Shown in pieces: positions 25,383 to 35,125 of a DNA stretch of 64,000 bases (position 1 is its first letter; each line of letters starts with the position of its first letter). The stretch comes from Deinococcales bacterium (GTDB taxonomy: Bacteria > Deinococcota > Deinococci > Deinococcales > JAAFIG01): assembly GCA_025352125.1 (NCBI GenBank), contig JANXTZ010000033.1:1-64000 (forward strand), written 5' to 3'. A program made the position numbers and the translations under genes. Below the pieces are notes generated by a model. That model was not told the origin of the DNA. It saw only the letters and a list, made by a program, of their open reading frames with translations, and did not search any database.

Positions 25383-26219
25383 ATGAACATTTTGCGAATT
25401 GCCACCGTCATTCCCGCCGCCATGCTCGCCCTGACCATCGCCGGTTGCAACACGAACGGATCAGGTTCTTTCACCGCCAGCGCCAAGCAATACCTCTTCA
25501 CACCTCAAGGAGGCTCGGGCGCATCCGGCAACGCCAAAAAAGTGGTGCTGCTTGACGGATCAACCGCCACCACACTCACCGTCAGCGGATTGACGCCACT
25601 GACCCAGTACGCTGCCCATTATCACGCCAAAGGCACAGCCTCGAGCAGCGCCTGCGCTTCGGGCGGTGGCATCACCGAGGGCTTTGAATCATTCACCACC
25701 GACGCCAGCGGAAGTGGCAGCGTGAAACTTTTGAGCGAAACCAGCAAGATCTCTGGTTCGGCGGGCGCTTACATCAACGTGCACCTCGCCTCGAGCCTCG
25801 CCACCGTGCCACTGTGTGCCGACCTTGAACAAGCAGGCACAGACTTGCCCGCCATCACCGGAACCTCGAGTGACAAATCATTTACCGCTCAAGGTGGCAG
25901 CAACGCCAGTGGTGTGGCAAAAATTGTGACCCTCAGTGACGGAACAAAAGCCACCACGTTGGTTGTGACCAGTTTGCAAGCCAACACGCAATATGCCGCC
26001 CATTATCATGCCCTGGGTGTCGCCTCGACCAACCCTTGCCAATCGGCTGGACCGATCACTTTGGGCTTTGCGAATTTCACCACCGATGCCTCTGGCAATG
26101 GCACGGTTCGCTTGCTTGGTCTGACCGCAGCCGTCGCCGGTGATCTGGGCGCGTACATCAATGTACATCTTGCTACTGACCTCAGCAATGTGCCACTTTG
26201 CGCCGATCTGAAAAAGTAA
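25383..26219 (+). CDS. Lipoprotein with two CHRD-like repeats
   Basis: The product is 278 aa. The signal MNILRIATVIPAAMLALTIAGC ends in a lipobox (Cys22). Two copies of a domain of about 110 residues follow (about 28-150 and 160-277), each with AKQ/DKSFTxQGGSxASGxAK, QYAAHYHA, a FTTDASGxG turn and GAYINVHLAxxLxxVPLCADL. The pattern is like CHRD domains, beta-sandwiches with conserved histidines found in secreted proteins. A Cys pair per repeat may form a disulphide. GGAGG lies 9 nt before the ATG. Role unknown. Confidence 0.75.
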   Translation: MNILRIATVIPAAMLALTIAGCNTNGSGSFTASAKQYLFTPQGGSGASGNAKKVVLLDGSTATTLTVSGLTPLTQYAAHYHAKGTASSSACASGGGITEGFESFTTDASGSGSVKLLSETSKISGSAGAYINVHLASSLATVPLCADLEQAGTDLPAITGTSSDKSFTAQGGSNASGVAKIVTLSDGTKATTLVVTSLQANTQYAAHYHALGVASTNPCQSAGPITLGFANFTTDASGNGTVRLLGLTAAVAGDLGAYINVHLATDLSNVPLCADLKK

Positions 26220-26412
26220 GTTTTGAAGCCTTGAAGACCAGTTGCTTCCTCGCAAATGCAACGACTGTCCTCAATGCAAGCATGGGCAATCACAAGATCT
26301 TGTTGCTCTTCACCCTTCCCTCAATCTCGAGGGGAGGGCATTTCACGTTGTGAGGGGCGTTTGTATTTCGTTTCGTGGTTCGTCAAAACTGAAAGCGTTC
26401 ACGATGTTTGAT

Positions 26413-26751
26413 TCATTGTTCGCGTCTCTTGCTCGAGAGCCGTATCATCTCATCAAAGTCATCAGGTTGATTTGGGTCCTCAAGCGCAGCTTTGTTGCGC
26501 CGAATCATTCCGCATTTTTGGCAGCGATGCACGATCACCCAGCCTTTTTTCCCAGATTGCTCCATGCCGACAGGCTCGAGAACCCCGCCACAATTGCTGG
26601 CTCGGTCGCCTGGGTTCACGTCCACATGAACCGAGTACAAGCATTTTGGGCAGTGGTTGCGCACCGAACCATTCTCGAGCGGCAGCACCTCCAAACCGCA
26701 ATTGGCGCAAGTGAATGGGTTGTTCGTGCCGGTGACCGTAAAATTTCGCAT
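26413..26751 (-). CDS. RNHCP-domain protein
   Basis: The product is 112 aa. It contains the name-giving RNHCP block (VRNHCPKCLYSVHVDVNPGDR, about 30-50), a preceding CANCG and a later RCQKCGMIRRNK. These are four-cysteine zinc sites in two CxxC pairs plus a third. The domain is widespread in bacteria and of unknown function, probably nucleic-acid associated. It is the last gene of a tight group with the Nudix and M24 genes. Confidence 0.88.
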   Translation of the reverse strand: MRNFTVTGTNNPFTCANCGLEVLPLENGSVRNHCPKCLYSVHVDVNPGDRASNCGGVLEPVGMEQSGKKGWVIVHRCQKCGMIRRNKAALEDPNQPDDFDEMIRLSSKRREQ

Positions 26752-26752
26752 T

Positions 26753-27205
26753 TCAGTTCACATCGCCCAAGTACACCCGATCTCGAGCGAGCAGCGCGGT
26801 TTTGAGATGGGCGGGGTAAAACGTTGCTGTCTCGAGTTCTGAAAGCGGCAGCCAGTACACGCCGAGCTGGTCACTGTCAGGACTCGAGCCATTTTTTGGG
26901 ACTTCACCAGGCTCGAGCGTGCATTCAAAGAAAAAATCAATTTGATGAAAGTTTGGTTCAGATGCGGTAAATTTGTGGTTTCTGGCGATGAAATCGCGCA
27001 CAAAAAGAATGTCTTTCACGATCACTCGAGCATCAATTTCCTCGAGGCATTCGCGCATTAGACAATCCTCGAGCGTCTCGAATTTTTCTTGTCCACCACC
27101 TGGAAGGGAATAATACTCGTCACCTGTCTCGCCGCGCCCGAGAATCACCAGCAGCGAATCGTTTTTGATGATGACGGCTTTGGTTGAAGTGCGGACTGGG
27201 TACAT
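26753..27205 (-). CDS. Nudix hydrolase
   Basis: The product is 150 aa. The full Nudix box is present: G37-x5-E43-x7-R51-E52-x2-E55-E56 in GGGQEKFETLEDCLMRECLEE. The family cleaves nucleoside diphosphates linked to another group. Deinococcus genomes are rich in Nudix enzymes, linked to clearing oxidised nucleotides. The specificity here is not clear. It begins directly after the M24 stop (TGA then ATG), so it is co-translated with that gene. Confidence 0.9.
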   Translation of the reverse strand: MYPVRTSTKAVIIKNDSLLVILGRGETGDEYYSLPGGGQEKFETLEDCLMRECLEEIDARVIVKDILFVRDFIARNHKFTASEPNFHQIDFFFECTLEPGEVPKNGSSPDSDQLGVYWLPLSELETATFYPAHLKTALLARDRVYLGDVN

Positions 27206-28375
27206 TCAGAGCACGTCCAAAGTCGTTTGAATCGCGCTGGTCAACTCGAGTCCGCTGCCGGTGCTGTAAACATTGATTTCGCTGCGCACCCCGAATTCGG
27301 GCAGATACACCCCAGGCTCGATGGTGAACCCCAGGTTGGGCAGGATGCGTCGGTCATCGAGCGTTTCGATGCAATCAAAATGTGCCACATCACCGTGGGT
27401 TGTGACCGTGCCCAAACTGTGCCCAGTGCGGTGCAGTAGCGCTGCCTCAAAACCTGCATCAATCAAGACTTGACGAACAACCTGATCCACCTCAAAACCG
27501 CGCACTTCCTGTGCATTCTCGAGTTTGGTTTTGAGAAACTTTAAACCCGCGTCTCGAGCGGCGGTCACACGGTCATAAACGTTGATGAACGCGGCGCTTG
27601 GTGTGCCGAGGTGCGCCATCCAGGTGATGTCGCCGTAATAGTTTTCGCCTGCCACTTTGCACCACAAATCCAGCAAAATTGGACCCGGCTCGAGCAATTT
27701 AGAAACTGATGCCTGGGGTGCGTAATGCGGGTCGTTCGAGTGCACGCCAAATCCAACAATCGGACCGTGATCGTAAGTCATGCCCTTGGAAACCATGAAA
27801 TCGCACATGAAGCTTTGCAATTCAAATTCATTTATTGCAATGCCACTCGAGAAACAATGTTTGATTCGTGCCAGTGCCACGTCTTTGGTTTGGGTCAGAA
27901 CAACGTTGGCTTTTTTATGAGCCTCGAGTTGTTGTGCGCTCCAGGCTTGAAAGAGTTGCAGCAAATCGCCAGAACTGACAACCTCAACATTAAAGCTGCG
28001 AATCAGATCAATTGTTCCCGCGTCCACTTTGGACACATAAGGGTTGTTCCCCAAAGGCGAAAATTCCATCGCAATGCGTTTGGAATGACCCAGTGTCTCA
28101 CGCAATTTGTTGGTCAAATCGCTGCGGCTCGAGTAACTCGATCTTGGCATTCCAATATCGGGAAACGACCCCAGTTCAATCCCGTGGGTGGTCACGCTGG
28201 GTTGCCCGTTCGCCGGAACGAAGACCCACCAACGCCTCGAGAGCATAAAATCCCCCTCGAGTTGCAATGTTTTTTTGACGAATGGGTTCATGCCTTTGAA
28301 GTCGAACAGCAACCAACCATCGATCTGGTTTTCGCGCAAGTAATCTTGAACCTCGCTCAGTTTTTCCAGCAGCAT
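27206..28375 (-). CDS. M24-family metallopeptidase (Xaa-Pro aminopeptidase-like)
   Basis: The product is 389 aa. The pita-bread C-terminal domain has the five metal ligands: the Asp of LLDLWCK, the Asp of GDITW, the His of TGHSLG, the Glu of IEPGVY and the Glu of SEINVY. The N-terminal creatinase-like domain (1-150) is present. A proline-peptidase role is likely but creatinase-type activity is not excluded. It heads the M24-Nudix-RNHCP operon; the terminator at 28422-28454 separates it from the VOC gene upstream. Confidence 0.85.
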   Translation of the reverse strand: MLLEKLSEVQDYLRENQIDGWLLFDFKGMNPFVKKTLQLEGDFMLSRRWWVFVPANGQPSVTTHGIELGSFPDIGMPRSSYSSRSDLTNKLRETLGHSKRIAMEFSPLGNNPYVSKVDAGTIDLIRSFNVEVVSSGDLLQLFQAWSAQQLEAHKKANVVLTQTKDVALARIKHCFSSGIAINEFELQSFMCDFMVSKGMTYDHGPIVGFGVHSNDPHYAPQASVSKLLEPGPILLDLWCKVAGENYYGDITWMAHLGTPSAAFINVYDRVTAARDAGLKFLKTKLENAQEVRGFEVDQVVRQVLIDAGFEAALLHRTGHSLGTVTTHGDVAHFDCIETLDDRRILPNLGFTIEPGVYLPEFGVRSEINVYSTGSGLELTSAIQTTLDVL

Positions 28376-28421
28376 GTTTTTCTCCGATCATGAATGATTT
28401 GAGCTTAAGACTATCATCAAT

Positions 28422-28454
28422 AAAATGCGGAACAACTAAAATGTTCCGCATTTT
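28422..28454 (-). terminator. Intrinsic terminator after the VOC gene
   Basis: AAAATGCGGAACA (28422-28434) and TGTTCCGCATTTT (28442-28454) pair over 13 bp with a 7-nt loop. On the minus strand the stem ends in TTTTATT. It ends transcription from the VOC gene before the M24 gene. Confidence 0.85.
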
Positions 28455-28477
28455 GACACTCGAGATTTCTGATTGAA

Positions 28478-28837
28478 TTATTTTCCGAACGTCACGTATT
28501 CAACTTCGATCACGAACCCGCCGGGGGAATCAAAGTAAAATGTCCAGCGACCTTGTTGATTTCGTCGCGGTGCCGGTACGTCGTAACCATCGGCTTTGAG
28601 ACGCTGGTTGATTTCGTTGACCTGCGCCTCGGAGTCTTGAATGAAACCGATGTGAAAACCTTCGGGGTAACTGACATCCTTGCCTTTAAACATGATCAGA
28701 ATCAAACCCGTGTCGTCGGTCATGAATCCCATGTTGTTGTTGCCTGGCGCGATGGTGCGCAAACCAAAATACTTTTCCAAGAATGTGCTGGTAGCGGGAA
28801 CGTCGGTGACGATCAAATTCAGGTGATTGAGTTTCAT
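28478..28837 (-). CDS. VOC-family (glyoxalase/bleomycin-resistance fold) protein
   Basis: The product is 119 aa, one vicinal-oxygen-chelate domain of two beta-alpha-beta-beta-beta modules (LNHLNLIVTDVPATSTFLEKYFGL, then HIGFIQDSEAQVNEINQRL and FYFDSPGGFVIEVEY). The likely metal ligands are H4, H54 and the Glu in VIEVEY, though these are inferred from fold position. Substrate unknown. It lies between the rpoD terminator and its own terminator, so it is a single-gene unit. Confidence 0.82.
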   Translation of the reverse strand: MKLNHLNLIVTDVPATSTFLEKYFGLRTIAPGNNNMGFMTDDTGLILIMFKGKDVSYPEGFHIGFIQDSEAQVNEINQRLKADGYDVPAPRRNQQGRWTFYFDSPGGFVIEVEYVTFGK

Positions 28838-28869
28838 TGAATGCTCCTGTGGCTCGAGTTTGGCGATGA

Positions 28870-28897
28870 AAAAGGGCGAGAATTCGCTCGCCCTTTT
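28870..28897 (-). terminator. Intrinsic terminator of rpoD
   Basis: AAAAGGGCGAG (28870-28880) and CTCGCCCTTTT (28887-28897) form an 11-bp stem with a 6-nt loop. On the minus strand the stem runs into CTTTTTC. It lies 28 bp after the rpoD stop. Confidence 0.88.
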
Positions 28898-28924
28898 GTA
28901 ACAAGAATCTCTGGTGATGCTTGC

Positions 28925-30769
<1,845 letters not shown>

Positions 30770-30994
30770 CGGATACCCCTCCCTTAACCTGAACAACTCA
30801 TTGTGATTGCCGCGTTTTAAAGTAGACTTCCTGCAATCACGAAAAAGCAGCTTACCATGCCTTGACTCACGAAAAAATGGGCTGGGAAGTTTTAGCTTCC
30901 AGCCGAATCTTGGGTTGCCCTGGACTTACATGCCTCAAGCCCAAAGGATGTTAACTTTAGGCAGGAATTGGGTTTGTGTCAAGAGGGGGATTTC

Positions 30995-32353
30995 ATGGGT
31001 CGTCAAATTGCTTTCGTTTCCAGCGAGGTTCACCCGTATTCCAAATCGGGTGGTTTGGCAGACGTTGCGGGAGCCTTGCCTCTCGCCCTCGCCAAGCTCG
31101 GTTTGCAGGTTCATGTTTTCAGCCCGTGGTACTCGAGTTTAAAAGCAACGCCTGAATTGATTGGAACGCTGGATTTTGAATGGTTGTACCAGCCATTGCG
31201 CATTGGTAAAATCTCTTCGCAGGGCGTGGATTTTATCTTTTTGGGAATGCACGCCTTTGATCGTGCCAATTATTACGGGTATTTTGACGATGTACGGCGT
31301 TTCAGCGCTTTTTGTCGTGCTTTTTTGCCTGTTCTCGGGTTTTTAGAATTAAAACCTGACGTAATCCATCTCAACGATTGGCAAACGGGTTTGATCGCGC
31401 CGCTCGTGACGCACAGCAACATAAAAGCAAAATTGGTTTACTCCATCCACAACCTCGCCTACCAGGGACGCTGGAACATTCCCGAAGTGCTGGCGTGGTC
31501 AGGATTACCGCCAGAGGTCGCGGGACAGGAGGGACTCGAGTATTACGGTGACGCCAGTTGCGCCAAGGCGGGACTGGCTTTTTCCAGCGCCATCACCACG
31601 GTTTCGCCAACCTATGCGCTCGAGATTCAAACCCCAGAATACGGCGAAGGGCTTGACGGTTTTTTGCGTTCCAGGAGTGTCAAGGGCATTTTAAATGGAA
31701 TCGATACCGAATACTGGAATCCTGGCACAGACCAGTTCCTCGAGCACCGTTACAAGACCCTGGAAGCCAAATCTGCGGCGCGAGCGGCGTTGTGCCAGGA
31801 GTTGGGACTTGATGCCTCGCGTCCGGTACTGGGTATGGTCACACGGTTGACCGACCAAAAAGGTCTGGATTTGGTGCTGCCTGCACTTCCAGAAATTGTC
31901 AAGGACTGGAATGTGGTGGTGCTCGGCTCGGGCGAAGAACATTACCAAAATGCGATCAAAGCACTGAAAAACCAAATGCCCAGCCAGGTCGCCTTCAGCG
32001 ATAAGTTTGATGAACCCTTCGCGCACCGAATCTATGCGGGTGCAGATGCCTTTTTGATGCCGAGCCGTTTCGAGCCGTGCGGTTTGTCGCAACTGATCTC
32101 GATGCGTTACGGCACCATCCCAATCGTGCGTTACACCGGAGGGCTGATCGACACCGTGCCAGAATCTCGAGGCTACGGCTTTCATGATTATCAAACTGGC
32201 GCGATGCTCGAGGCGTTGACCAACGCCAGACGCGCCTGGAAAACTGAAATTTGGCAAGGCAAGGCACGCGCGGGCATGAACCTCAACGTCAGTTGGGACG
32301 CCGCCGCGCTCGAGTATCAAGCCCTCTATGCCAGACTGCTGGTGGAGTCTTGA
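30995..32353 (+). CDS. glgA: Glycogen synthase (GT5)
   Basis: The product is 452 aa. It opens MGRQIAFVSSEVHPYSKSGGLADVAGALP, with the KxGGL ADP-glucose site, and later has TRLTDQKGLDLVLPAL and the ExEPCGL-type motif RFEPCGLSQLISMRYGTIPIVRYTGGLIDTV. It transfers glucose from ADP-glucose to the growing alpha-1,4-glucan. ATG 30995 has AGAGGGGG about 6 nt upstream. It is divergent from rpoD and is followed by the PP2C gene, which has its own promoter. Other glg genes are not in the window. Confidence 0.93.
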   Translation: MGRQIAFVSSEVHPYSKSGGLADVAGALPLALAKLGLQVHVFSPWYSSLKATPELIGTLDFEWLYQPLRIGKISSQGVDFIFLGMHAFDRANYYGYFDDVRRFSAFCRAFLPVLGFLELKPDVIHLNDWQTGLIAPLVTHSNIKAKLVYSIHNLAYQGRWNIPEVLAWSGLPPEVAGQEGLEYYGDASCAKAGLAFSSAITTVSPTYALEIQTPEYGEGLDGFLRSRSVKGILNGIDTEYWNPGTDQFLEHRYKTLEAKSAARAALCQELGLDASRPVLGMVTRLTDQKGLDLVLPALPEIVKDWNVVVLGSGEEHYQNAIKALKNQMPSQVAFSDKFDEPFAHRIYAGADAFLMPSRFEPCGLSQLISMRYGTIPIVRYTGGLIDTVPESRGYGFHDYQTGAMLEALTNARRAWKTEIWQGKARAGMNLNVSWDAAALEYQALYARLLVES

Positions 32354-32403
32354 AGCCCGAGTCAACTGTGCGTTATTCGCACACCAGAAGTCATTTGAGA
32401 CGT

Positions 32404-32409
32404 TATAAT
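32404..32409 (+). promoter_or_regulatory. Leaderless -10 box of the PP2C gene
   Basis: A perfect TATAAT lies 8 nt before ATG 32418, with no room for a ribosome binding site. A small GTGCG/CGCAC hairpin (about 32368-32382) lies just upstream and may end glgA transcription weakly. Confidence 0.6.
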
Positions 32410-32417
32410 TCAAACAG

Positions 32418-33368
32418 ATGAGTGCACCAGTGACCACTTCACCCCTCGAAATCGCTGGACTTTCTCATCCGGGTCAAGTGCGGTCATTAAACGAAGACAC
32501 CTGGGCAACCGCCAGCGTCTCTGCCGGCGAGGTCATGATCGTGGCAGACGGCATGGGCGGACACCGCACCGGAGAGGTTGCCAGTCAGATGGCAACCCAG
32601 ACCCTGGTCGAAGCCATGAGCGAAAACCGTCAGGTGCCGCCAGAGGGCTTGCCCAGGGCGTTGCAACGCGCCAATTTGGCAGTCTATCAGCACGCCAGCA
32701 AGCGCAGCGAATCTCGGGGAATGGGCACCACCATGACTGCCCTGGTGGTTGACGGCAATGCCGCAATCGTTGGGCACGTGGGCGACTCGAGGGCATACCT
32801 GATTCGCGGCAATCAAATTCAGCAACTGACCCGCGATCACTCCTGGGTGGCGGAACGCGTGCGCCAGGGCGTGATTACCGAAGACGAAGCCCGCAACCAC
32901 CGTTGGCGCAACGTCATCACCAATGCCCTGGGTTCGAGACCCCAATTGCGACTCGATCTGTTCGGCATTGAACTGCGCGAGAACGACACCATATTGCTCT
33001 GCTCGGATGGTCTGTCCAACATGTTGACCGACGACATGATCCTGAGTATGGTGCAAAAAAATCAGAATGACCCCGCAGAAGTGGTTGCCCAAAAATTGAT
33101 TGACGCCGCCAACGCCAACGGAGGACCCGACAACATTACGGTGGTCCTCACCCGCGTCAAAAAACTGGGCAGACGCAGCAAAAACTACCCGCTTCCCCAA
33201 CTCGGACGCGAACCCGCCATGGCGGTTGCCGACCTTGAACATGACCCAAAGCACACGATTATTCTCGAGCCAACCAGACCCGTTTCACCGATTCGCAAGT
33301 ATATTGTGCCAATTGTGATTGTGCTGTACGTTGTGGTTTTTATTTTGTTGTTGCGGTTCAGACGCTGA
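32418..33368 (+). CDS. Membrane-anchored PP2C-type Ser/Thr phosphatase
   Basis: The product is 316 aa. All PP2C metal and catalytic motifs are seen: RSLNEDTW, VADGMGGHRTGE, GTTMTALVV, GHVGDSRAY, LLCSDGLSNML and GGPDNITVV (the final Asp). Residues about 294-312 are one membrane helix with the tail RFRR facing the cytoplasm, as in PstP/Stp1-like phosphatases that reverse Hanks-type kinases. No kinase gene is adjacent. A long Pro-containing stretch (245-290) links the catalytic domain to the membrane. Confidence 0.9.
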   Translation: MSAPVTTSPLEIAGLSHPGQVRSLNEDTWATASVSAGEVMIVADGMGGHRTGEVASQMATQTLVEAMSENRQVPPEGLPRALQRANLAVYQHASKRSESRGMGTTMTALVVDGNAAIVGHVGDSRAYLIRGNQIQQLTRDHSWVAERVRQGVITEDEARNHRWRNVITNALGSRPQLRLDLFGIELRENDTILLCSDGLSNMLTDDMILSMVQKNQNDPAEVVAQKLIDAANANGGPDNITVVLTRVKKLGRRSKNYPLPQLGREPAMAVADLEHDPKHTIILEPTRPVSPIRKYIVPIVIVLYVVVFILLLRFRR

Positions 33369-33379
33369 CACGAATTTTT

Positions 33380-33416
33380 AAACCGTGGCTCGAGTGGCAT
33401 CTCGAGTCACGGTTTT
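33380..33416. terminator. Bidirectional terminator with CTCGAG in the stem
   Basis: AAACCGTGGCTCGAG (33380-33394) and CTCGAGTCACGGTTT (33401-33415) pair over 15 positions with one G-T pair and a 6-nt loop. T and A tracts flank both sides, so it can serve the PP2C gene and the convergent YbjN gene. Confidence 0.8.
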
Positions 33417-33451
33417 CAGGTTTTCCCTGAATTGTGAATTGCAACCTTCCC

Positions 33452-33895
33452 TCAAGCTTGGGCTTTTGGCGTCACACCCTCGAGGGTCGCATAATCGTCT
33501 TGAAAATGCACCAAAACCCCGCCAAAAATCGTGTCGAACAGGGTTTCACTCAAGGGCATCCCAATCGGGTAAAAGGCAATGTACTCGAGCCAGACGTTAC
33601 CATCCTCGTCAATGCTGCGGGCAAAGGCGCGTTCTCGGTTGCGGGCGTTCAGCATCTCGAGCACGTCGGCGCGGCGCGAACGGTATTGGTTGTGGGTCAC
33701 GCAGGTGATCTCGAGGCGGCTTGTCCCGTCGGGTCCATCGTTCAGGCTGATGATGACGGCGGCGTCACCCATGTCAAACTTCCAGTTGGTGCGCAGGAAA
33801 CGGTTTGTGCCGTTGGTTTCGGTCTCATAATTGACTTCTTTTTTCTTCAAGTAACTGCCAATGGTTTCGAGTGTTAACAATGGGGTAATGTCCAT
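33452..33895 (-). CDS. YbjN-domain protein
   Basis: The product is 147 aa. The YbjN/secretion-chaperone-like fold is suggested by [32 protein letters not shown] and the mid-part [34 protein letters not shown], a typical YbjN run. It is cytosolic, without a signal. These proteins resemble type III secretion chaperones and may help other proteins fold; the function is not settled. ATG 33895 has AGGAG 9 nt upstream, and the longer reading upstream has no support. Confidence 0.75.
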   Translation of the reverse strand: MDITPLLTLETIGSYLKKKEVNYETETNGTNRFLRTNWKFDMGDAAVIISLNDGPDGTSRLEITCVTHNQYRSRRADVLEMLNARNRERAFARSIDEDGNVWLEYIAFYPIGMPLSETLFDTIFGGVLVHFQDDYATLEGVTPKAQA

Positions 33896-34017
33896 GATTC
33901 TTGACTCCTGCGACTTGGTTGTGCTTGCCTTTTGGACTCCAAGTTCGGTAACGCGGCGCAGTGTACCAGTTTTTGGAAGGCTTGAGGTAACTTGAAACTC
34001 TTTTTGAAACTCGAGGT

Positions 34018-35061
34018 TCAAACACTGTTGCGCGGGGCGTGGCTGAGGAATTCAAAACCGTTTTCGGTCACCAGCACCAAATCCTCGATCCGCACGCCGC
34101 CTTTTTCGGGCAGGTAAATGCCAGGTTCGATGGTGATGACCATGCCCGCCTCGAGTTTGTTGTCTTCATTGCGGTAGGACACGCTGGGTTGCTCGTGAAT
34201 GTCCAAGCCCACACCGTGCCCGACGCTGTGACCAAAATACTCGCCGTAACCGGCTTTGGCAATCACGTCCCTGGCGGCAAAGTCCACATCGAAGGCTTTC
34301 ACGCCAGCCCGTACCTTCTCGAGTGCGGCTTGGTGCGCTTTGGCGACAATTCGGTGAATGTTTTTGAGTTCTTCGTTTGGGTTGCCGGTGGCGTAGGTGC
34401 GGGTCATGTCGGACAGATAACCCTGATAATTTGCCCCCATGTCCACCGTCACCAATTCGTTATCGCCAATCACTTTGCCAGACGCGCCACCGTGAGGCAT
34501 GGCGCTGCGTTCGCCGCTGGCAACCGTGATTTCAAAGGCGCAACCATCTGCTCCGGCGCGGCGCATCTCAATCTCTATCTCCAGGGCAATGTCGCGCTCG
34601 ACGGCACCTGGCACAATTTTGGGCAGTACCCGCTCGAGTGCCAGATCGTTCAGTCGGGCGGCTTCACGAATTTTGGTCAGTTCCAGCGGTGTTTTGACGG
34701 CGCGTAAGTTGTCCACCAGGTTTTCGACTGGGCGCAATGGGGCATTTAAGGACCGCAGCGCGTCAAATTGTTTGTAACTGGTGTCGTCGGCTTCAAAACC
34801 CAATGGGCGACCCCGCACAATTTCGTGAACAAACTCGAGTACCGCCTCAAAACGAGCCATTTTGACGGGTATTTTCGACTCGAGCTTGGCTTGCACCAGA
34901 TACCGGTCATCGGTGATCAAAAACGCATCCTCGAGCGTCACCAGCACCTTGCCATCTTTTGGGGTGCTGAAGTTCGAGAGGTAACGCACGTTGGCTGGGT
35001 TTGAAACCCACAACACTTGAATTTCATGCTGTTGCATGGCTTGACGGAGTTTTTCGAACAT
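34018..35061 (-). CDS. Xaa-Pro peptidase (M24B)
   Basis: The product is 347 aa, complete. The N-terminal creatinase-like domain (1-125) is followed by the M24 domain with metal ligands in [18 protein letters not shown] (two Asp), [13 protein letters not shown] (His), TIEPGIYLP (Glu) and [12 protein letters not shown] (Glu). It fits the PepQ/YpdF group that removes residues before proline in dipeptides and peptides. It is the second M24 enzyme in the window and is typical in size and motif, unlike the more divergent one at 27206-28375. Confidence 0.9.
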   Translation of the reverse strand: MFEKLRQAMQQHEIQVLWVSNPANVRYLSNFSTPKDGKVLVTLEDAFLITDDRYLVQAKLESKIPVKMARFEAVLEFVHEIVRGRPLGFEADDTSYKQFDALRSLNAPLRPVENLVDNLRAVKTPLELTKIREAARLNDLALERVLPKIVPGAVERDIALEIEIEMRRAGADGCAFEITVASGERSAMPHGGASGKVIGDNELVTVDMGANYQGYLSDMTRTYATGNPNEELKNIHRIVAKAHQAALEKVRAGVKAFDVDFAARDVIAKAGYGEYFGHSVGHGVGLDIHEQPSVSYRNEDNKLEAGMVITIEPGIYLPEKGGVRIEDLVLVTENGFEFLSHAPRNSV

Positions 35062-35125
35062 GGCTCGAGATTATCATGAGGTTTAAAGATGTTGATGACG
35101 AAATTGTCACGAAACTGGTCAAATC

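Noticed and set aside
26219-26412. A terminator between the CHRD-like gene and the RNHCP gene
   Set aside because: Only a 5-bp CCCTC/GAGGG pairing without a T tract is visible.
30881-30905. The GGCTGGGAAG/CTTCCAGCC hairpin before glgA as a riboswitch
   Set aside because: One short stem with a bulge, no conserved switch motif; it may be chance.
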